Of a DNA stretch of 45,904 nucleotides, positions 1-8,450 are shown piece by piece (positions within the stretch are counted from its first letter, which is position 1; the number at the start of each line of letters is the position of its first letter). Under the pieces are notes generated by a model. That model searched no databases. It was not told where the DNA came from and worked only from the letters and a program-made list of their open reading frames with translations. The stretch spans positions 68,894 to 114,797 of the forward strand of contig BJHM01000005.1 in NCBI GenBank assembly GCA_014192625.1. Direction: 5' to 3'. Source of the stretch: Planctomycetota bacterium. Its GTDB lineage: Bacteria > Planctomycetota > UBA1135 > UBA2386. A program made the translations under genes and the position numbers.

Positions 1-1
1 G

Positions 2-127
2 GGCCTGATCATGGCGCAGGTAGGTGAGTTCTCATTCGTGCTCGTGCAGGTGGTGAGAGCGCAACCGGGGGGCAGTGAACTAATGCCGGAGCGCGGCGAA
101 CGTATGTGCCCGGCAACCTGTGGATAG
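2..127 (+). pseudogene. Fragment of a CPA2-type (KefB-like) cation:proton antiporter
   Basis: Reading from base 2 gives GLIMAQVGEFSFVLVQ, which matches the conserved transmembrane segment of monovalent cation:proton antiporter-2 proteins (typically GLLLAQIGEFSFVL). After about residue 17 the reading (VVRAQPGGSELM...) no longer resembles the family, and it stops at 125-127. A full antiporter would continue for several hundred residues. The piece is therefore cut at the left by the window edge and broken at its 3' side, either by a real deletion or frameshift or by a false join in the assembly. The family assignment rests on one short motif. Confidence 0.45.
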
Positions 128-657
128 AGGCTGGCGCAGTGCCGATGCGGTTGCTGCTCTCGGACGACGTGACCTTTGTGGTTGAAGGCAATGTCTATCT
201 TGGCCGCTCGGTCGAGACGGTCGGTGCGGGCCGCTTGACGATTGTCAGCGAGATTGCTGGCGGCGTGCCGTTTGCCGATCGCGATGGCAATGGCCGCTTT
301 TCGCCTGGCGATGTGGTGCGCGGGAGTCTGTTCGAGGGGCCGCTTGAGGGTGGCGGCAACGTTTACCTGGGCTTGCCGCGCGCGCCATGCACCGCGCTCT
401 CATTAAAGCTAAGCCTTCTGGTTGGGGGCGAATTGCATCTCGCAACGGATCGCGCCAGCGTGCTGGGTTCAATCTTGCTCTGCCACGGCGGCACAGTGCT
501 GCCGAGTAGCCGGGGCATGCTTGCGGTTCTCGGTTATTCTGATCCGCGTGGCGAACGGGTTCTGCTGCCCGGTTTCGTCGCAGTTGGCAGCCCCCGGCCA
601 GGATGTCTGCGCAGGAGCAACAAGCAAACTCTTTACCCCGTTGCGCCCGTTCGCTAG
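106..657 (+). CDS. Unrecognised protein with a DxDGNGxFSPGD loop, possibly 5'-truncated
   Basis: The ORF reads from GTG at 106, or from ATG at 145; neither has a convincing ribosome binding site. The frame stays open upstream to a stop at 76-78. The protein has no signal peptide in this form. The segment [14 protein letters not shown] followed by [14 protein letters not shown] looks like the inside of a secreted beta-rich protein, and the acidic Asp/Asn loop resembles a dockerin- or EF-hand-like calcium site. The N-terminus ([13 protein letters not shown]) reads like a domain interior rather than a natural start, so the gene may have lost its 5' part at the junction with the antiporter fragment. 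I assign no function. Confidence 0.45.
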   Translation: MPGNLWIEAGAVPMRLLLSDDVTFVVEGNVYLGRSVETVGAGRLTIVSEIAGGVPFADRDGNGRFSPGDVVRGSLFEGPLEGGGNVYLGLPRAPCTALSLKLSLLVGGELHLATDRASVLGSILLCHGGTVLPSSRGMLAVLGYSDPRGERVLLPGFVAVGSPRPGCLRRSNKQTLYPVAPVR

Positions 658-679
658 GTTGTCTGCCCCGAAACGGTGC

Positions 680-755
680 GGGGTCGTAGCTCAGCTGGTA
701 GAGCGCTGCGTTCGCAATGCAGAGGTCAGGGGTTCGATCCCCCTCGATTCCACCA
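680..755 (+). tRNA. tRNA-Ala (anticodon CGC), CCA encoded
   Basis: A full cloverleaf can be folded: acceptor 680-686 (GGGGTCG) pairs with 745-751 (CGATTCC), D-arm GCTC...GAGC, anticodon stem CTGCG/TGCAG with loop TTCGCAA, variable loop AGGTC, and T-arm AGGGG-TTCGATC-CCCCT. The anticodon CGC reads the alanine codon GCG. Position 3:70 is a G-U pair, the classic identity element for alanyl-tRNA synthetase, which confirms the charging. The 3' CCA is encoded in the DNA. Confidence 0.96.
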
Positions 756-899
756 ATCTTTGATGTCGGATGTCGCGGTGACGGCTGAGAAAGCCGCGGC
801 TGGTTTGCTCGGTTCGCGTCGCACGTTGTTCCGTTCCCGCTGGTAAGCTGAAGTTCCCGTTTCGGCGGCCAGGTTCCAAAGGCCCAGTGTCCCGCTCCA

Positions 900-1268
900 G
901 TGGTTCGCTACTACACCCCTGATCTAGCCAACAAGAGCCTGCCGCTGGTAGCCCGCATCGCGGCGGACATCCAGCGCGTGGCGCAGGCGATCAAGGCGGC
1001 CTTCCAACAGTTGCAAGCGCACGACGGTGACGGGCAGGTCTTGACCCATCGAATCGAGGCGATGCGGGATGAGTTTGAGGGGCTCAATGGCGAGTTGGCG
1101 CAGCTTGATGTCGAGCTGAAGGATCCCTTGACCGGGCTGTTGGATTTTAGGGCGCTGCGTGCTGGCAAGGAGGTCTACCTTTGTTGGCGGCTTGGCGAGG
1201 ATGTTGTCGGGCACTGGCATCCCATGGACTCGGGGTTCGCCGGACGCGCGCCAATGTCGGATTTTTGA
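900..1268 (+). CDS. DUF2203 family protein
   Basis: This is a 122-residue protein starting at GTG 900. The N-terminal [18 protein letters not shown], the central helix and the C-terminal block [12 protein letters not shown]...[24 protein letters not shown] match DUF2203, a small soluble bacterial family (about 120-130 residues) with no established biochemical role. The middle portion (about residues 20-70) is helical and probably forms a coiled coil. The gene stands alone: the tRNA is 144 bp upstream and the thiolase gene is 158 bp downstream on the same strand. Identification is by remembered family pattern. Confidence 0.85.
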   Translation: MVRYYTPDLANKSLPLVARIAADIQRVAQAIKAAFQQLQAHDGDGQVLTHRIEAMRDEFEGLNGELAQLDVELKDPLTGLLDFRALRAGKEVYLCWRLGEDVVGHWHPMDSGFAGRAPMSDF

Positions 1269-1426
1269 GCAGCGGAGCCGCGTGGCGTGCCGTTCGATGC
1301 TCCGTGCCGTATGCATTAGATTGCGGCAAAACAATGGCGCCGCAGCAGCGTTGTCAAACGTGGCGTGCCTCGCGGTGGTCTAGAACGTAGCATCGCGCGC
1401 CCTTTTCCCAGTCCACACAGTTTCCC

Positions 1427-2611
1427 ATGGGTCGTCCGGTTCTCGTTTCTGCTGGTCGCACTGCGATCGGCAAATTCCAAGGTGGTCTCGCGTCGTTTAC
1501 CGCGCCGCAGCTAGGCGGCCTCGTCGTCAAGGCGGCGCTTGCGCGCGCCAATATTCCTGCCGATCAGGTCGAGGAAGTGTTGATGGGCTGTGTGCTTCAA
1601 GCTGGTCTTGGTCAGAACCCAAGCCGCCAGTCGCTGCGCCTCGCCGGTATCCCGGACAGCGTTGCGGCAGTCACCATCAACAAGGTGTGCGGCAGTGGCC
1701 TAAAGACCGTGATGCTCGCCGCGCAGGCGATCAAGGCCGGCGACCTGAAGGTTGCGGTCGCGGGTGGGATGGAGTCGATGAGCAACGCGCCTTACTACCT
1801 GCCGACGGCGCGCACCGGCACGCGCCTTGGTCATGCAAAGGCGCTCGATGCCATCGTCTGGGACGGCCTGTGGGATCATTACAACGACTTCCACATGGGC
1901 ATCACCGCCGAGCTTGTTGCCAAGAAGTATTCGATTTCGCGTCAGGAGCAGGATGCCTACGCCGCACAGAGTCATCGCCGTGCGATCGCGGCCCAGCAGG
2001 CCGGTCGTTTTGATGCCGAGATTGTTGCCGTTGAAATAAAGCAGAAGAAGGGGGACTCAACCTTCATGAAGCTCGATGAGAGTCCGCGTGCTGACAGCAC
2101 AGTGGAGTCGCTTGCCAAGTTGCGTCCCGCGTTTCAGCCTGAAGGCGGCACGGTGACGGCTGGCAATGCGAGTTCGATCAACGATGGTGCAAGTGCCCTG
2201 GTCGTGTGTGATGAGGACTATGCCAAGGCGCATGGCCTAAAACCGATCGCGCGCATCCTCGGTTATGCAGCTGGCGGCCTCGCTCCGGAGTGGGTGATGA
2301 TGGCGCCTGAGGTCGCAACCAAAAAGCTGTGCGCGATGCTGAAGTGCAGCCCGCAGGATTTTGATCTCGTTGAGATGAACGAAGCATTTTCGGTGCAGAT
2401 GATCGCGCTGCAGCGGCAGCTTGAGATCTCGCCCGACCGCTTCAATGTGCACGGTGGCGCAGTGGCGCTGGGCCATCCGATCGGTTGTTCTGGTGCGCGC
2501 GTCCTGACCACGTTGCTACATGCGTTGCAGGCACATGGCAAGTCGCGCGGCATCGCCGGTCTTTGCCTTGGTGGCGGCAACGCCGTGGTCATGGGCGTCG
2601 AGCTCATTTGA
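1427..2611 (+). CDS. atoB: Acetyl-CoA C-acetyltransferase (thiolase)
   Basis: This 394-residue protein is full length for the thiolase II family. It condenses two acetyl-CoA to acetoacetyl-CoA, or thiolyses 3-ketoacyl-CoA in the reverse direction. The nucleophilic cysteine is C88 in [10 protein letters not shown]. The catalytic histidine H350 lies in [10 protein letters not shown], and the second acid/base cysteine C380 in [10 protein letters not shown]. The AGGMESMSN signature is present. It leads a five-gene plus-strand run whose next two genes supply the dehydrogenases that act on its product, so it may serve either beta-oxidation or acetyl-CoA to butyryl-CoA synthesis. Sequence alone does not set the direction. 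Confidence 0.95.
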   Translation: MGRPVLVSAGRTAIGKFQGGLASFTAPQLGGLVVKAALARANIPADQVEEVLMGCVLQAGLGQNPSRQSLRLAGIPDSVAAVTINKVCGSGLKTVMLAAQAIKAGDLKVAVAGGMESMSNAPYYLPTARTGTRLGHAKALDAIVWDGLWDHYNDFHMGITAELVAKKYSISRQEQDAYAAQSHRRAIAAQQAGRFDAEIVAVEIKQKKGDSTFMKLDESPRADSTVESLAKLRPAFQPEGGTVTAGNASSINDGASALVVCDEDYAKAHGLKPIARILGYAAGGLAPEWVMMAPEVATKKLCAMLKCSPQDFDLVEMNEAFSVQMIALQRQLEISPDRFNVHGGAVALGHPIGCSGARVLTTLLHALQAHGKSRGIAGLCLGGGNAVVMGVELI

Positions 2612-2630
2612 CGCCAACCAAAATACTCTG

Positions 2631-3506
2631 ATGACAACCATCTCGAATCTTCCTAAGGCCATCGCCGTGATCGGTGCAGGCCAGATGGGCAATGGCATCG
2701 CCCAAACTTTCGCCACCTGCGGCGTTTTGACCTTCATGGTCGACGTGCAGCAGGAGTTTCTCGACAAGGGGCTCGCCAGCGTCCACAAGAGCCTCGGCAG
2801 GTTTGTCGAGAAGGGAACCCTCGCAGCAGACATCGCCGCCGCCGCGAAAGCGCGCTTGCATGCGACGACCGACATGAGCTGCCTCGGCGGGGTGGAACTC
2901 TGCGTCGAAGCCGTGACCGAGCGGATGGAGATCAAGACCAAGGTATTTCAGGACGCGGACGCGGCGCTGCCAGCAGCGGCGATCCTCGCCAGCAACACTT
3001 CGTCGATCTCGATCACCGTGCTTGCGGCAAAGACCAAGCGCGCTGACCGCGTGATCGGGATGCACTTCATGAACCCGGTGCCGTTGATGAAGCTGGTCGA
3101 AGTAATTCGCGGCAATGACACGAGCGATGCGACCGCGGCGGCGGTGGTTGGTTGGTCAAAATCGCTCGGCAAAATCCCCGTGCTCGCCAACGACTTCCCG
3201 GGCTTCGTTGCCAATCGCATCCTGATGCCGATGATCAACGAAGCGGCATTTGCATTGATGGAAGGGGTTGCCACGCGAGAGGCGATTGACGAGATCATGA
3301 AGCTGGGAATGAATCATCCGATGGGACCGCTCACGCTCGCCGACTTCATCGGTCTGGATACGTGTGTGGCGATCCTCGGAGTGCTCCACGAGGGGCTAGG
3401 CGACGACAAATATCGTGCGTGCCCGCTGATGCGGCGGCTCGTCAATGCTGGCCATGTTGGCCGCAAGTCAGGCAAGGGCTTTTACGACTATCCACAAGGC
3501 AAGTGA
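2631..3506 (+). CDS. hbd: 3-hydroxyacyl/3-hydroxybutyryl-CoA dehydrogenase
   Basis: ATG 2631 is chosen because it lies 19 bp after the thiolase stop and gives a 291-residue protein of normal family size. The open frame extends further upstream, but only inside the thiolase gene. The N-terminal Rossmann fold shows GAGQMG (residues 15-20). The catalytic pair is H145 (GMHFMNPVPLMKLVE) with E157, and SNTSSISIT (from 121) lines the active site. The C-terminal helical domain holds NDFPGFVANRILMPMINEA and ends in GRKSGKGFYDY. It reduces acetoacetyl-CoA with NAD(P)H or runs in reverse, between the thiolase and acyl-CoA dehydrogenase steps. Confidence 0.95.
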   Translation: MTTISNLPKAIAVIGAGQMGNGIAQTFATCGVLTFMVDVQQEFLDKGLASVHKSLGRFVEKGTLAADIAAAAKARLHATTDMSCLGGVELCVEAVTERMEIKTKVFQDADAALPAAAILASNTSSISITVLAAKTKRADRVIGMHFMNPVPLMKLVEVIRGNDTSDATAAAVVGWSKSLGKIPVLANDFPGFVANRILMPMINEAAFALMEGVATREAIDEIMKLGMNHPMGPLTLADFIGLDTCVAILGVLHEGLGDDKYRACPLMRRLVNAGHVGRKSGKGFYDYPQGK

Positions 3507-3515
3507 GATCCTTTT

Positions 3516-4682
3516 ATGACCGCCAAGTTTGAGGCTGCACCGCAATACGTTGACTTTGAACTGTCGCCGGAGCTCAGCAAGTTTCGTGACATGGTGCGCG
3601 ACTACGCGAAAACCAACCTCGGCAAGGCCGCCGAGTGGGATGCCGAAGTGCAGTTCCCAGCAGCCGCGGTCGCAGCAGCGGCCAAGCTCGGACTGCTTCG
3701 CACGACGGTGTCGAGCGAATATGGCGGTTCGCAGATGGGCAATCTCGCGAGCTGCGTGATGCTCGAAGAGATCAACGCCGTCTGTCCATCGACCGGCGTC
3801 ACCATCAGCGTGCACAACTCGCTGGTAAACTCGCTGCTCGGCAAGTGGTGCAGCGACGAGCAGAAGCGCCGCTACTTCCCCAAGCTGGTCACCGGCGAGT
3901 GGCTCGGCGCATACTGCCTCAGCGAAGCGTTTTCTGGCAGCGATGCCGCGGCGTTGCGTTGTGAGGCGCAGCTTTCAGGGGATCACTATGTGTTGAACGG
4001 CGCCAAGCTGTGGATCACGACGGGCAGTGAAGCAAAGCTCTTCGTGGTGTTCGCGAGGACCAGCGCGGACCGTGTAAAGGGCATCTCGGCGTTCATCGTT
4101 GAGATGGGGCCGGGCGTCAGCGTCGGTAAGAAAGAGCGCAAGCTCGGCCTGCGCTCATCGCCGACAACCGAGATCGTTTTGGCGGGCGCCAAGGTGCCGG
4201 TGGCGAATCGGATCGGCGACGAAGGCACTGGGTTTTTGATCGCGCTCGACACGCTCGATGGCGGTCGCCTCGGCATTGCGGCACAGGCACTCGGGATCGC
4301 CCGGGCGTGCGTCGACTTGATCAAGACGCACCTCGCTCAACAGGTGGATGCCAAGGGCCGTTCGATACCCAGTCAGCCTGACCAGTGGCTGCTTGCCGAC
4401 CTTGCGTCCGAACTCGATGCCTACCGCATGTTGACCTGGCGTGCTGCGACCCTGCGTGATCGTGGCATTCGTTGCACCGTGGAAGCTGCGATGGCAAAGC
4501 TATGCGCTTCGCGGCTCAGCAATCGTGCGGCACGCGCGGCGGTGTCGATTCTCGGTCAGTCCGGCGCCAGTGGCACCTCGGCCGCAGAACGGCATCTACG
4601 TGATGCTCGCATCACTGAGATTTACGAGGGTGCCACCGATATCCAACGACTTGTGATCGCACGCAGCCTATTGACCCCTTGA
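3516..4682 (+). CDS. Acyl-CoA dehydrogenase (short-chain/butyryl type)
   Basis: This 388-residue flavoprotein has the normal length for short-chain acyl-CoA dehydrogenases. It starts 9 bp after the hbd-like gene. Visible family motifs are the FAD/substrate region AYCLSEAFSGSDAAAL, the WITTGSEAKLFVVFA segment, and the C-terminal ITEIYEGATDIQRLVIAR. The catalytic base is E371 in IYEGA. It introduces a double bond into acyl-CoA and passes electrons to ETF, though no etfAB is in this window. With its two upstream neighbours it covers most of the short-chain oxidation or butyryl-CoA cycle; an enoyl-CoA hydratase is not encoded here. Confidence 0.94.
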   Translation: MTAKFEAAPQYVDFELSPELSKFRDMVRDYAKTNLGKAAEWDAEVQFPAAAVAAAAKLGLLRTTVSSEYGGSQMGNLASCVMLEEINAVCPSTGVTISVHNSLVNSLLGKWCSDEQKRRYFPKLVTGEWLGAYCLSEAFSGSDAAALRCEAQLSGDHYVLNGAKLWITTGSEAKLFVVFARTSADRVKGISAFIVEMGPGVSVGKKERKLGLRSSPTTEIVLAGAKVPVANRIGDEGTGFLIALDTLDGGRLGIAAQALGIARACVDLIKTHLAQQVDAKGRSIPSQPDQWLLADLASELDAYRMLTWRAATLRDRGIRCTVEAAMAKLCASRLSNRAARAAVSILGQSGASGTSAAERHLRDARITEIYEGATDIQRLVIARSLLTP

Positions 4683-4695
4683 TTCCATCAGCCAC

Positions 4696-5799
4696 ATGAC
4701 ACCCAACATTCCGCCTCCCGGAGTTTCGCCACAAGAACCACAGTGGCATAACCCAACCCAGTCACGATCAAGCAAGCGCAGAAGTGCCTCGTTCTTCGTT
4801 GCGATCTTCCTCGGCATCCTGCTGCTCGTCTCTGCCGCTCTCAATCTGCTGCTGCTCGTTATCAGCGTAAGCAGCATGGCAAGCGTTGGGCTTGGCGGCG
4901 ACGCATCGGATGAGGGTGGTGCTGGCTACGTGGTCACGCGCACCAGTGGTGAAGCTGACGCGGAGTGCAAGGTGCTGCGGATTCCGATTCGCGGAGTGAT
5001 CGCCGAGGAGGGCAACTCGGTGCTCGGTGCCGGCGGCGGCATGGTCAGTCAGGTGCGGCTCGCGCTGAAGTTTGCCAAGAATGACGAAAAGGTGCGTGGC
5101 ATCCTGCTGGAAATCGACTCGCCCGGCGGTGGGGTGACCGACTCGGATGCGATTTATCAGATGCTGATGAAGTTTCGCGCGGAGCGAGCGGACGTGAAGG
5201 TGATCGCACTGTTTGGCGACATCGCCGCGTCGGGTGGCTATTACGTCGCCGCTGCAGCGGAGCGCATCATGGCGCGCCGCACGACGATCACAGGCAGCAT
5301 CGGCGTGATCATGAGTAGTTGGAACTTTGCTGAAGCTGCCAAGAAGTTTGGCATCGAACAGATCGCCATCAAGTCGGACCGCACGCCGCTGAAGGACATG
5401 CTGTCGCAAACGCGTGCCATGACGGAGGCGGAAAAAGTGATGCTCACCAGCATCGTGGATGATTTCTACGACCAGTTCGTGAGCATCGTCGACGATGGGC
5501 GCCCAAATCTGGATCGCGCACAGGTGCTGGCGCTCGCCACCGGCGGCGTCTACACCGCAAAGCAGGCATTGACGAACGGGCTGATCGATGAGATCGGCGA
5601 TGCAACCACGGCCGAAGCCCTGTTCCGCAAGGAACTCGGCAGCGTGCAGTTTATCGAACGCCATCGTCAGCCGTCGCTGCGCGATCTGCTGTTTGGCGTC
5701 CACGCACCTGTTGTGCCGACGTTTGCAGAGGCTGCAGCCAGGCTGTTCTCGGCGAGCACGGGCCCGCGCTTTTTGTATTACTGGGAAGGCGCGCGCTGA
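4696..5799 (+). CDS. sppA: Signal peptide peptidase SppA, short 36K-type
   Basis: The 367-residue protein is an inner-membrane serine protease of the S49 family that degrades cleaved signal peptides. A single membrane anchor spans about residues 32-58 after a basic, proline-rich cytoplasmic tail. The core has LEIDSPGGGVTDSDAIY, then GDIAASGGYYVAAAA, where S179 is the nucleophile. K233 in DRTPLKDMLS sits 54 residues later, close to the Ser-Lys spacing of Bacillus SppA. It is a single-domain form rather than the duplicated E. coli type. It sits 13 bp after an acyl-CoA dehydrogenase gene and shares that transcript without an obvious metabolic link. Confidence 0.93.
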   Translation: MTPNIPPPGVSPQEPQWHNPTQSRSSKRRSASFFVAIFLGILLLVSAALNLLLLVISVSSMASVGLGGDASDEGGAGYVVTRTSGEADAECKVLRIPIRGVIAEEGNSVLGAGGGMVSQVRLALKFAKNDEKVRGILLEIDSPGGGVTDSDAIYQMLMKFRAERADVKVIALFGDIAASGGYYVAAAAERIMARRTTITGSIGVIMSSWNFAEAAKKFGIEQIAIKSDRTPLKDMLSQTRAMTEAEKVMLTSIVDDFYDQFVSIVDDGRPNLDRAQVLALATGGVYTAKQALTNGLIDEIGDATTAEALFRKELGSVQFIERHRQPSLRDLLFGVHAPVVPTFAEAAARLFSASTGPRFLYYWEGAR

Positions 5800-5831
5800 G
5801 CGCTGCCTACCGATCAACAACCAAGCTTCCA

Positions 5832-6884
5832 ATGCACAACCTGGAACTCACTGACGATCAGGCCGCGATTCTCGAGACGATCAAGAAACTCGTGCAAGGC
5901 GTGGTCGCGCCCAATGTGTTGGCGCTTGACGAGCATCGCCAGTTTGCGCAAGAGGGCCTGCAAGGGCTTGCCGAGCTTGGCCTGTTTGGCATGTCGGTGC
6001 CGGAAGTTTCTTTTGGTGCTGGCATGGGCCTCGTGCCGCTGGTCGCGGGCTGTGAGGAGATTGGCGGGCAGAGCGGCTCGCTTGCGCGACTCCTTACCGC
6101 ACAGGTGCAATGTGGCATTGCGCTGGCACGCGCTGGGTCTGGCCCGCTCGAGGATGTGCTCACTGGTGGCAAACGCGCGGTCTATCTGGGGCCTGAGTTT
6201 GGCATCGTGGCAGTGGGTAGCAGCCTCAGTGGTTTTTGCGAGTTGGTGCCGGGTGCAGGTGAAGCGGACTTGTTTGTGATTGCGGCGCGCGGCGATGGTG
6301 CGGGCCTTTACGTGGTGGATGCTGGCAAGACCACCCGCACTGTGTGTCAAAGTCTTGGCCTCGCAAGCACAGCGCCTGCGCGCGTGGTGCTAAGTGGCGC
6401 ACAAGGTGCGCTGATGGCGAGCGGCGTGGATGCGATGGTCGCCATCGAGTCTGCCGATGTTGCGGGTTGGATTGCTGGCGCAGCGACTTGTGTTGGCATG
6501 GGTCGTGCGAGCCTGCAACTTGCGCGCAAGCATTCGAGCGAGCGCTTCGCCTTTGGGAAGCCACTGCTAGCGCAGCAGGCGGTCGCACGCAAACTCGTCG
6601 AGAGCCAGCGTGGCTTAGATGCCGCGCGTCACCTGGCCTATCACGCGGCGCGTATCCATGACGCGCAGGGGGACGCCGTACCGGTGGCGATGGCGGCTCG
6701 GATTGCAGCGACCGAGGCCGCGGTGCACGCCGCCGACGAAGCGATTCAAATCCACGGTGGCTACGGCTACACCGTCGAATACCACGTTGAGCGTCACTAC
6801 CGCGATGCAAAGACCATCGAAGTGCTCGACGGTGGCAACGAGTTGCTCAAGGACCGTCTCGCCGCGCAGCAATTTGCAGGCTGA
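5832..6884 (+). CDS. Divergent acyl-CoA dehydrogenase-like flavoprotein
   Basis: At 350 residues it is shorter than usual for the family, with a reduced middle beta-domain. The C-terminal half is clearly family-like: SSERFAFGKPLLAQQAV, then AIQIHGGYGYTVEYHVERHY and RDAKTIEVLDGGNEL. Where short-chain enzymes have the catalytic glutamate (IYEGT) this protein has D333 (VLDGG). Catalysis may therefore use a different residue, be slow, or be lost. The usual FAD-contact CxTEPxxGSD region is also not recognisable. It follows sppA by 32 bp and is likely co-transcribed. It could be a specialised partner of the upstream dehydrogenase. Confidence 0.82.
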   Translation: MHNLELTDDQAAILETIKKLVQGVVAPNVLALDEHRQFAQEGLQGLAELGLFGMSVPEVSFGAGMGLVPLVAGCEEIGGQSGSLARLLTAQVQCGIALARAGSGPLEDVLTGGKRAVYLGPEFGIVAVGSSLSGFCELVPGAGEADLFVIAARGDGAGLYVVDAGKTTRTVCQSLGLASTAPARVVLSGAQGALMASGVDAMVAIESADVAGWIAGAATCVGMGRASLQLARKHSSERFAFGKPLLAQQAVARKLVESQRGLDAARHLAYHAARIHDAQGDAVPVAMAARIAATEAAVHAADEAIQIHGGYGYTVEYHVERHYRDAKTIEVLDGGNELLKDRLAAQQFAG

Positions 6885-6908
6885 CCGATTTGCAGTGAGG
6901 TGAAAAGT

Positions 6909-8441
6909 TCAGCGGTGCGCGCTGTGCCACTCGTGCGCCCGCTTGCCTGCAGTTTGCCACAGCCGGTGCAGGGTCGCTGGCTGCAGCAGCCGCTTTCGGG
7001 CGCGCTGGTAGGCGCGAGCGAAGGACATGACGCTGGCAATGCCGCCCGGCGAGCCTGCGCCGCGAAACGCAGCGAGCAGGCGGCCGAGATCCCGGCCTTG
7101 ACCGCGCTGATCCGAGGGTCGTTTCAATTGCACGCCATCGAGGTCGACCATGCAAATTGCGCCGGTCACCGGATCGCGCACGAGGTTGTCAAACTTCAGG
7201 TCGCGGTTGCGCAGGCCATGCGCGTGCAAGCGGCCAACGGCTGTGCCGAGCGAATGCGCCGCAGCAAGCAGTGCGCTGCCATGCAGCGAGTGGTCTTGCA
7301 ACTCGACGCGAAGGTTTGATTTTGCGATGCGTGCGGCAAACAGGTGCCCCATGCCGTCGAAGGTGCGCAGAGCCACTGGCGCTGCCTGCGGAATGTTGGC
7401 GAAGTGCAGCCAATACATCGCGGTGAAAAGTTTGCGCGCAGCACCCTGCTCGCGCTGCTTCACGACCAGGTTGGCTAGCAACCAGACCGCGCCACGACGG
7501 CCTGTCTTGTCTGGCGGCGGCGCTGCAGTGGCGAATGCCTCGCAGGCGCGCCGCATTTGTTCGTTGCGCTCTTCGTCACCAATCTTGTGCCAATGCCAGC
7601 GTGGCACGCCGCGGCGGCGCACGCCCATCAAGGTGTGGCGGCAGTCACGCGAACTGCGGCGCCCGAACGAAGTCAGCATGTGCAAACGAAGCGAGCATGC
7701 TGCTTGTGAAAGCTCCTTGCTGAATGCTGCCGAGAGGGGGTTGCCGGCTGCCAGATAGGCCGTGAGTAATTCGGCCGCGATCGGGTCAAGCGGCCCGCCA
7801 TCGAGTTCTTGGCAGAAAAAAGCGAGGCCTTCTGCGCGCCGGTGCAGGGTGGCTTCACCGGCATGCCGCACCGAAGTGAGATCGAGCAACCATGGCATGC
7901 CTAACGCGTCGATGACGATGTTGCCTGGATGCAGGTCGCCGGGCAGGAAGCCGCGGTCGTGCGCGTGCCGCAGCATTTTCCCGACTCGCTGCAGCACAAC
8001 CTTGGGCAGTGCAAACGAGCAGCGCGTGCTGTTTGGCACGCTGCGCGTGACTAGGAAACTCTGCTTGCCGGCGGCGTCGTCTTCGCAGGTGCCGTAGGCC
8101 ACTGGCGTAACCACCGCCAACCCCAACGCGGCGGCGGCGAGCAGATGCTTTGACTCGCGCAGGCCGCGGTCGCCGCGCATCGCATCACGGGCCCGGTCCG
8201 ACAGCGAGCCGCTGCGAAATAGTTTGATGTGCACATCGGTGCCGCCGGCGTTGCCGCTCAGGACTGTGCGCACCGTGCTCTGCTTTACCACTGCGAATCC
8301 TGCTGCGTGCGGCAGCCGCGCGAGGGCTGGTGGCAGGGATTCGGCTAACGGTCCGGCAACGGTGCCGCGACAGGCGCCGAGAACGAAGGTTTTGGATTGC
8401 GGCAACGGACCGTTGCCAGAGGTGGAGTGCTGGGGAACCAT
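6909..8441 (-). CDS. Fused tandem lipopolysaccharide-core-type kinase
   Basis: This 510-residue protein has two protein-kinase-like domains in series, resembling the Kdo/heptose (WaaP/InaA) sugar kinase family. Domain 1 (about 45-240) shows a lysine in HIKLFR (K73), the catalytic loop GDLHPGNI (D169, N174) and the metal Asp in LLDLTS (D187). Domain 2 (about 315-490) shows VVKQRE (K328), RNRDLKFDNL (D414, N419) and MVDLDG (D433). Both domains keep the key residues, so both may be active, perhaps phosphorylating two core positions. The start at 8441 leaves only 9 bp to the divergent lptF; a later GTG/TTG start before residue 45 is possible. The neighbours lptF and lptG support an LPS role. Confidence 0.8.
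   Translation of the reverse strand: MVPQHSTSGNGPLPQSKTFVLGACRGTVAGPLAESLPPALARLPHAAGFAVVKQSTVRTVLSGNAGGTDVHIKLFRSGSLSDRARDAMRGDRGLRESKHLLAAAALGLAVVTPVAYGTCEDDAAGKQSFLVTRSVPNSTRCSFALPKVVLQRVGKMLRHAHDRGFLPGDLHPGNIVIDALGMPWLLDLTSVRHAGEATLHRRAEGLAFFCQELDGGPLDPIAAELLTAYLAAGNPLSAAFSKELSQAACSLRLHMLTSFGRRSSRDCRHTLMGVRRRGVPRWHWHKIGDEERNEQMRRACEAFATAAPPPDKTGRRGAVWLLANLVVKQREQGAARKLFTAMYWLHFANIPQAAPVALRTFDGMGHLFAARIAKSNLRVELQDHSLHGSALLAAAHSLGTAVGRLHAHGLRNRDLKFDNLVRDPVTGAICMVDLDGVQLKRPSDQRGQGRDLGRLLAAFRGAGSPGGIASVMSFARAYQRARKRLLQPATLHRLWQTAGKRAHEWHSAHR
8401..8417. promoter_or_regulatory. Perfect 17-bp palindrome upstream of lptF
   Basis: GGCAACGG-A-CCGTTGCC forms two 8-bp arms around one central base, 33-50 bp before the lptF start codon. 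It falls inside the first codons assigned to the divergent kinase gene. A similar but imperfect element (CGGCAACGGTGCCG) lies about 45 bp further left. It could be a repressor site for lptF or for both genes, or just codon-level chance. No promoter boxes could be assigned with confidence. Confidence 0.3.
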
Positions 8442-8450
8442 GGTGCCGCG

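Noticed and set aside
4768-5832. 354-codon minus-strand ORF opposite sppA
   Set aside because: It is a His/Arg/Gln-rich shadow of the clearly coding sppA frame.
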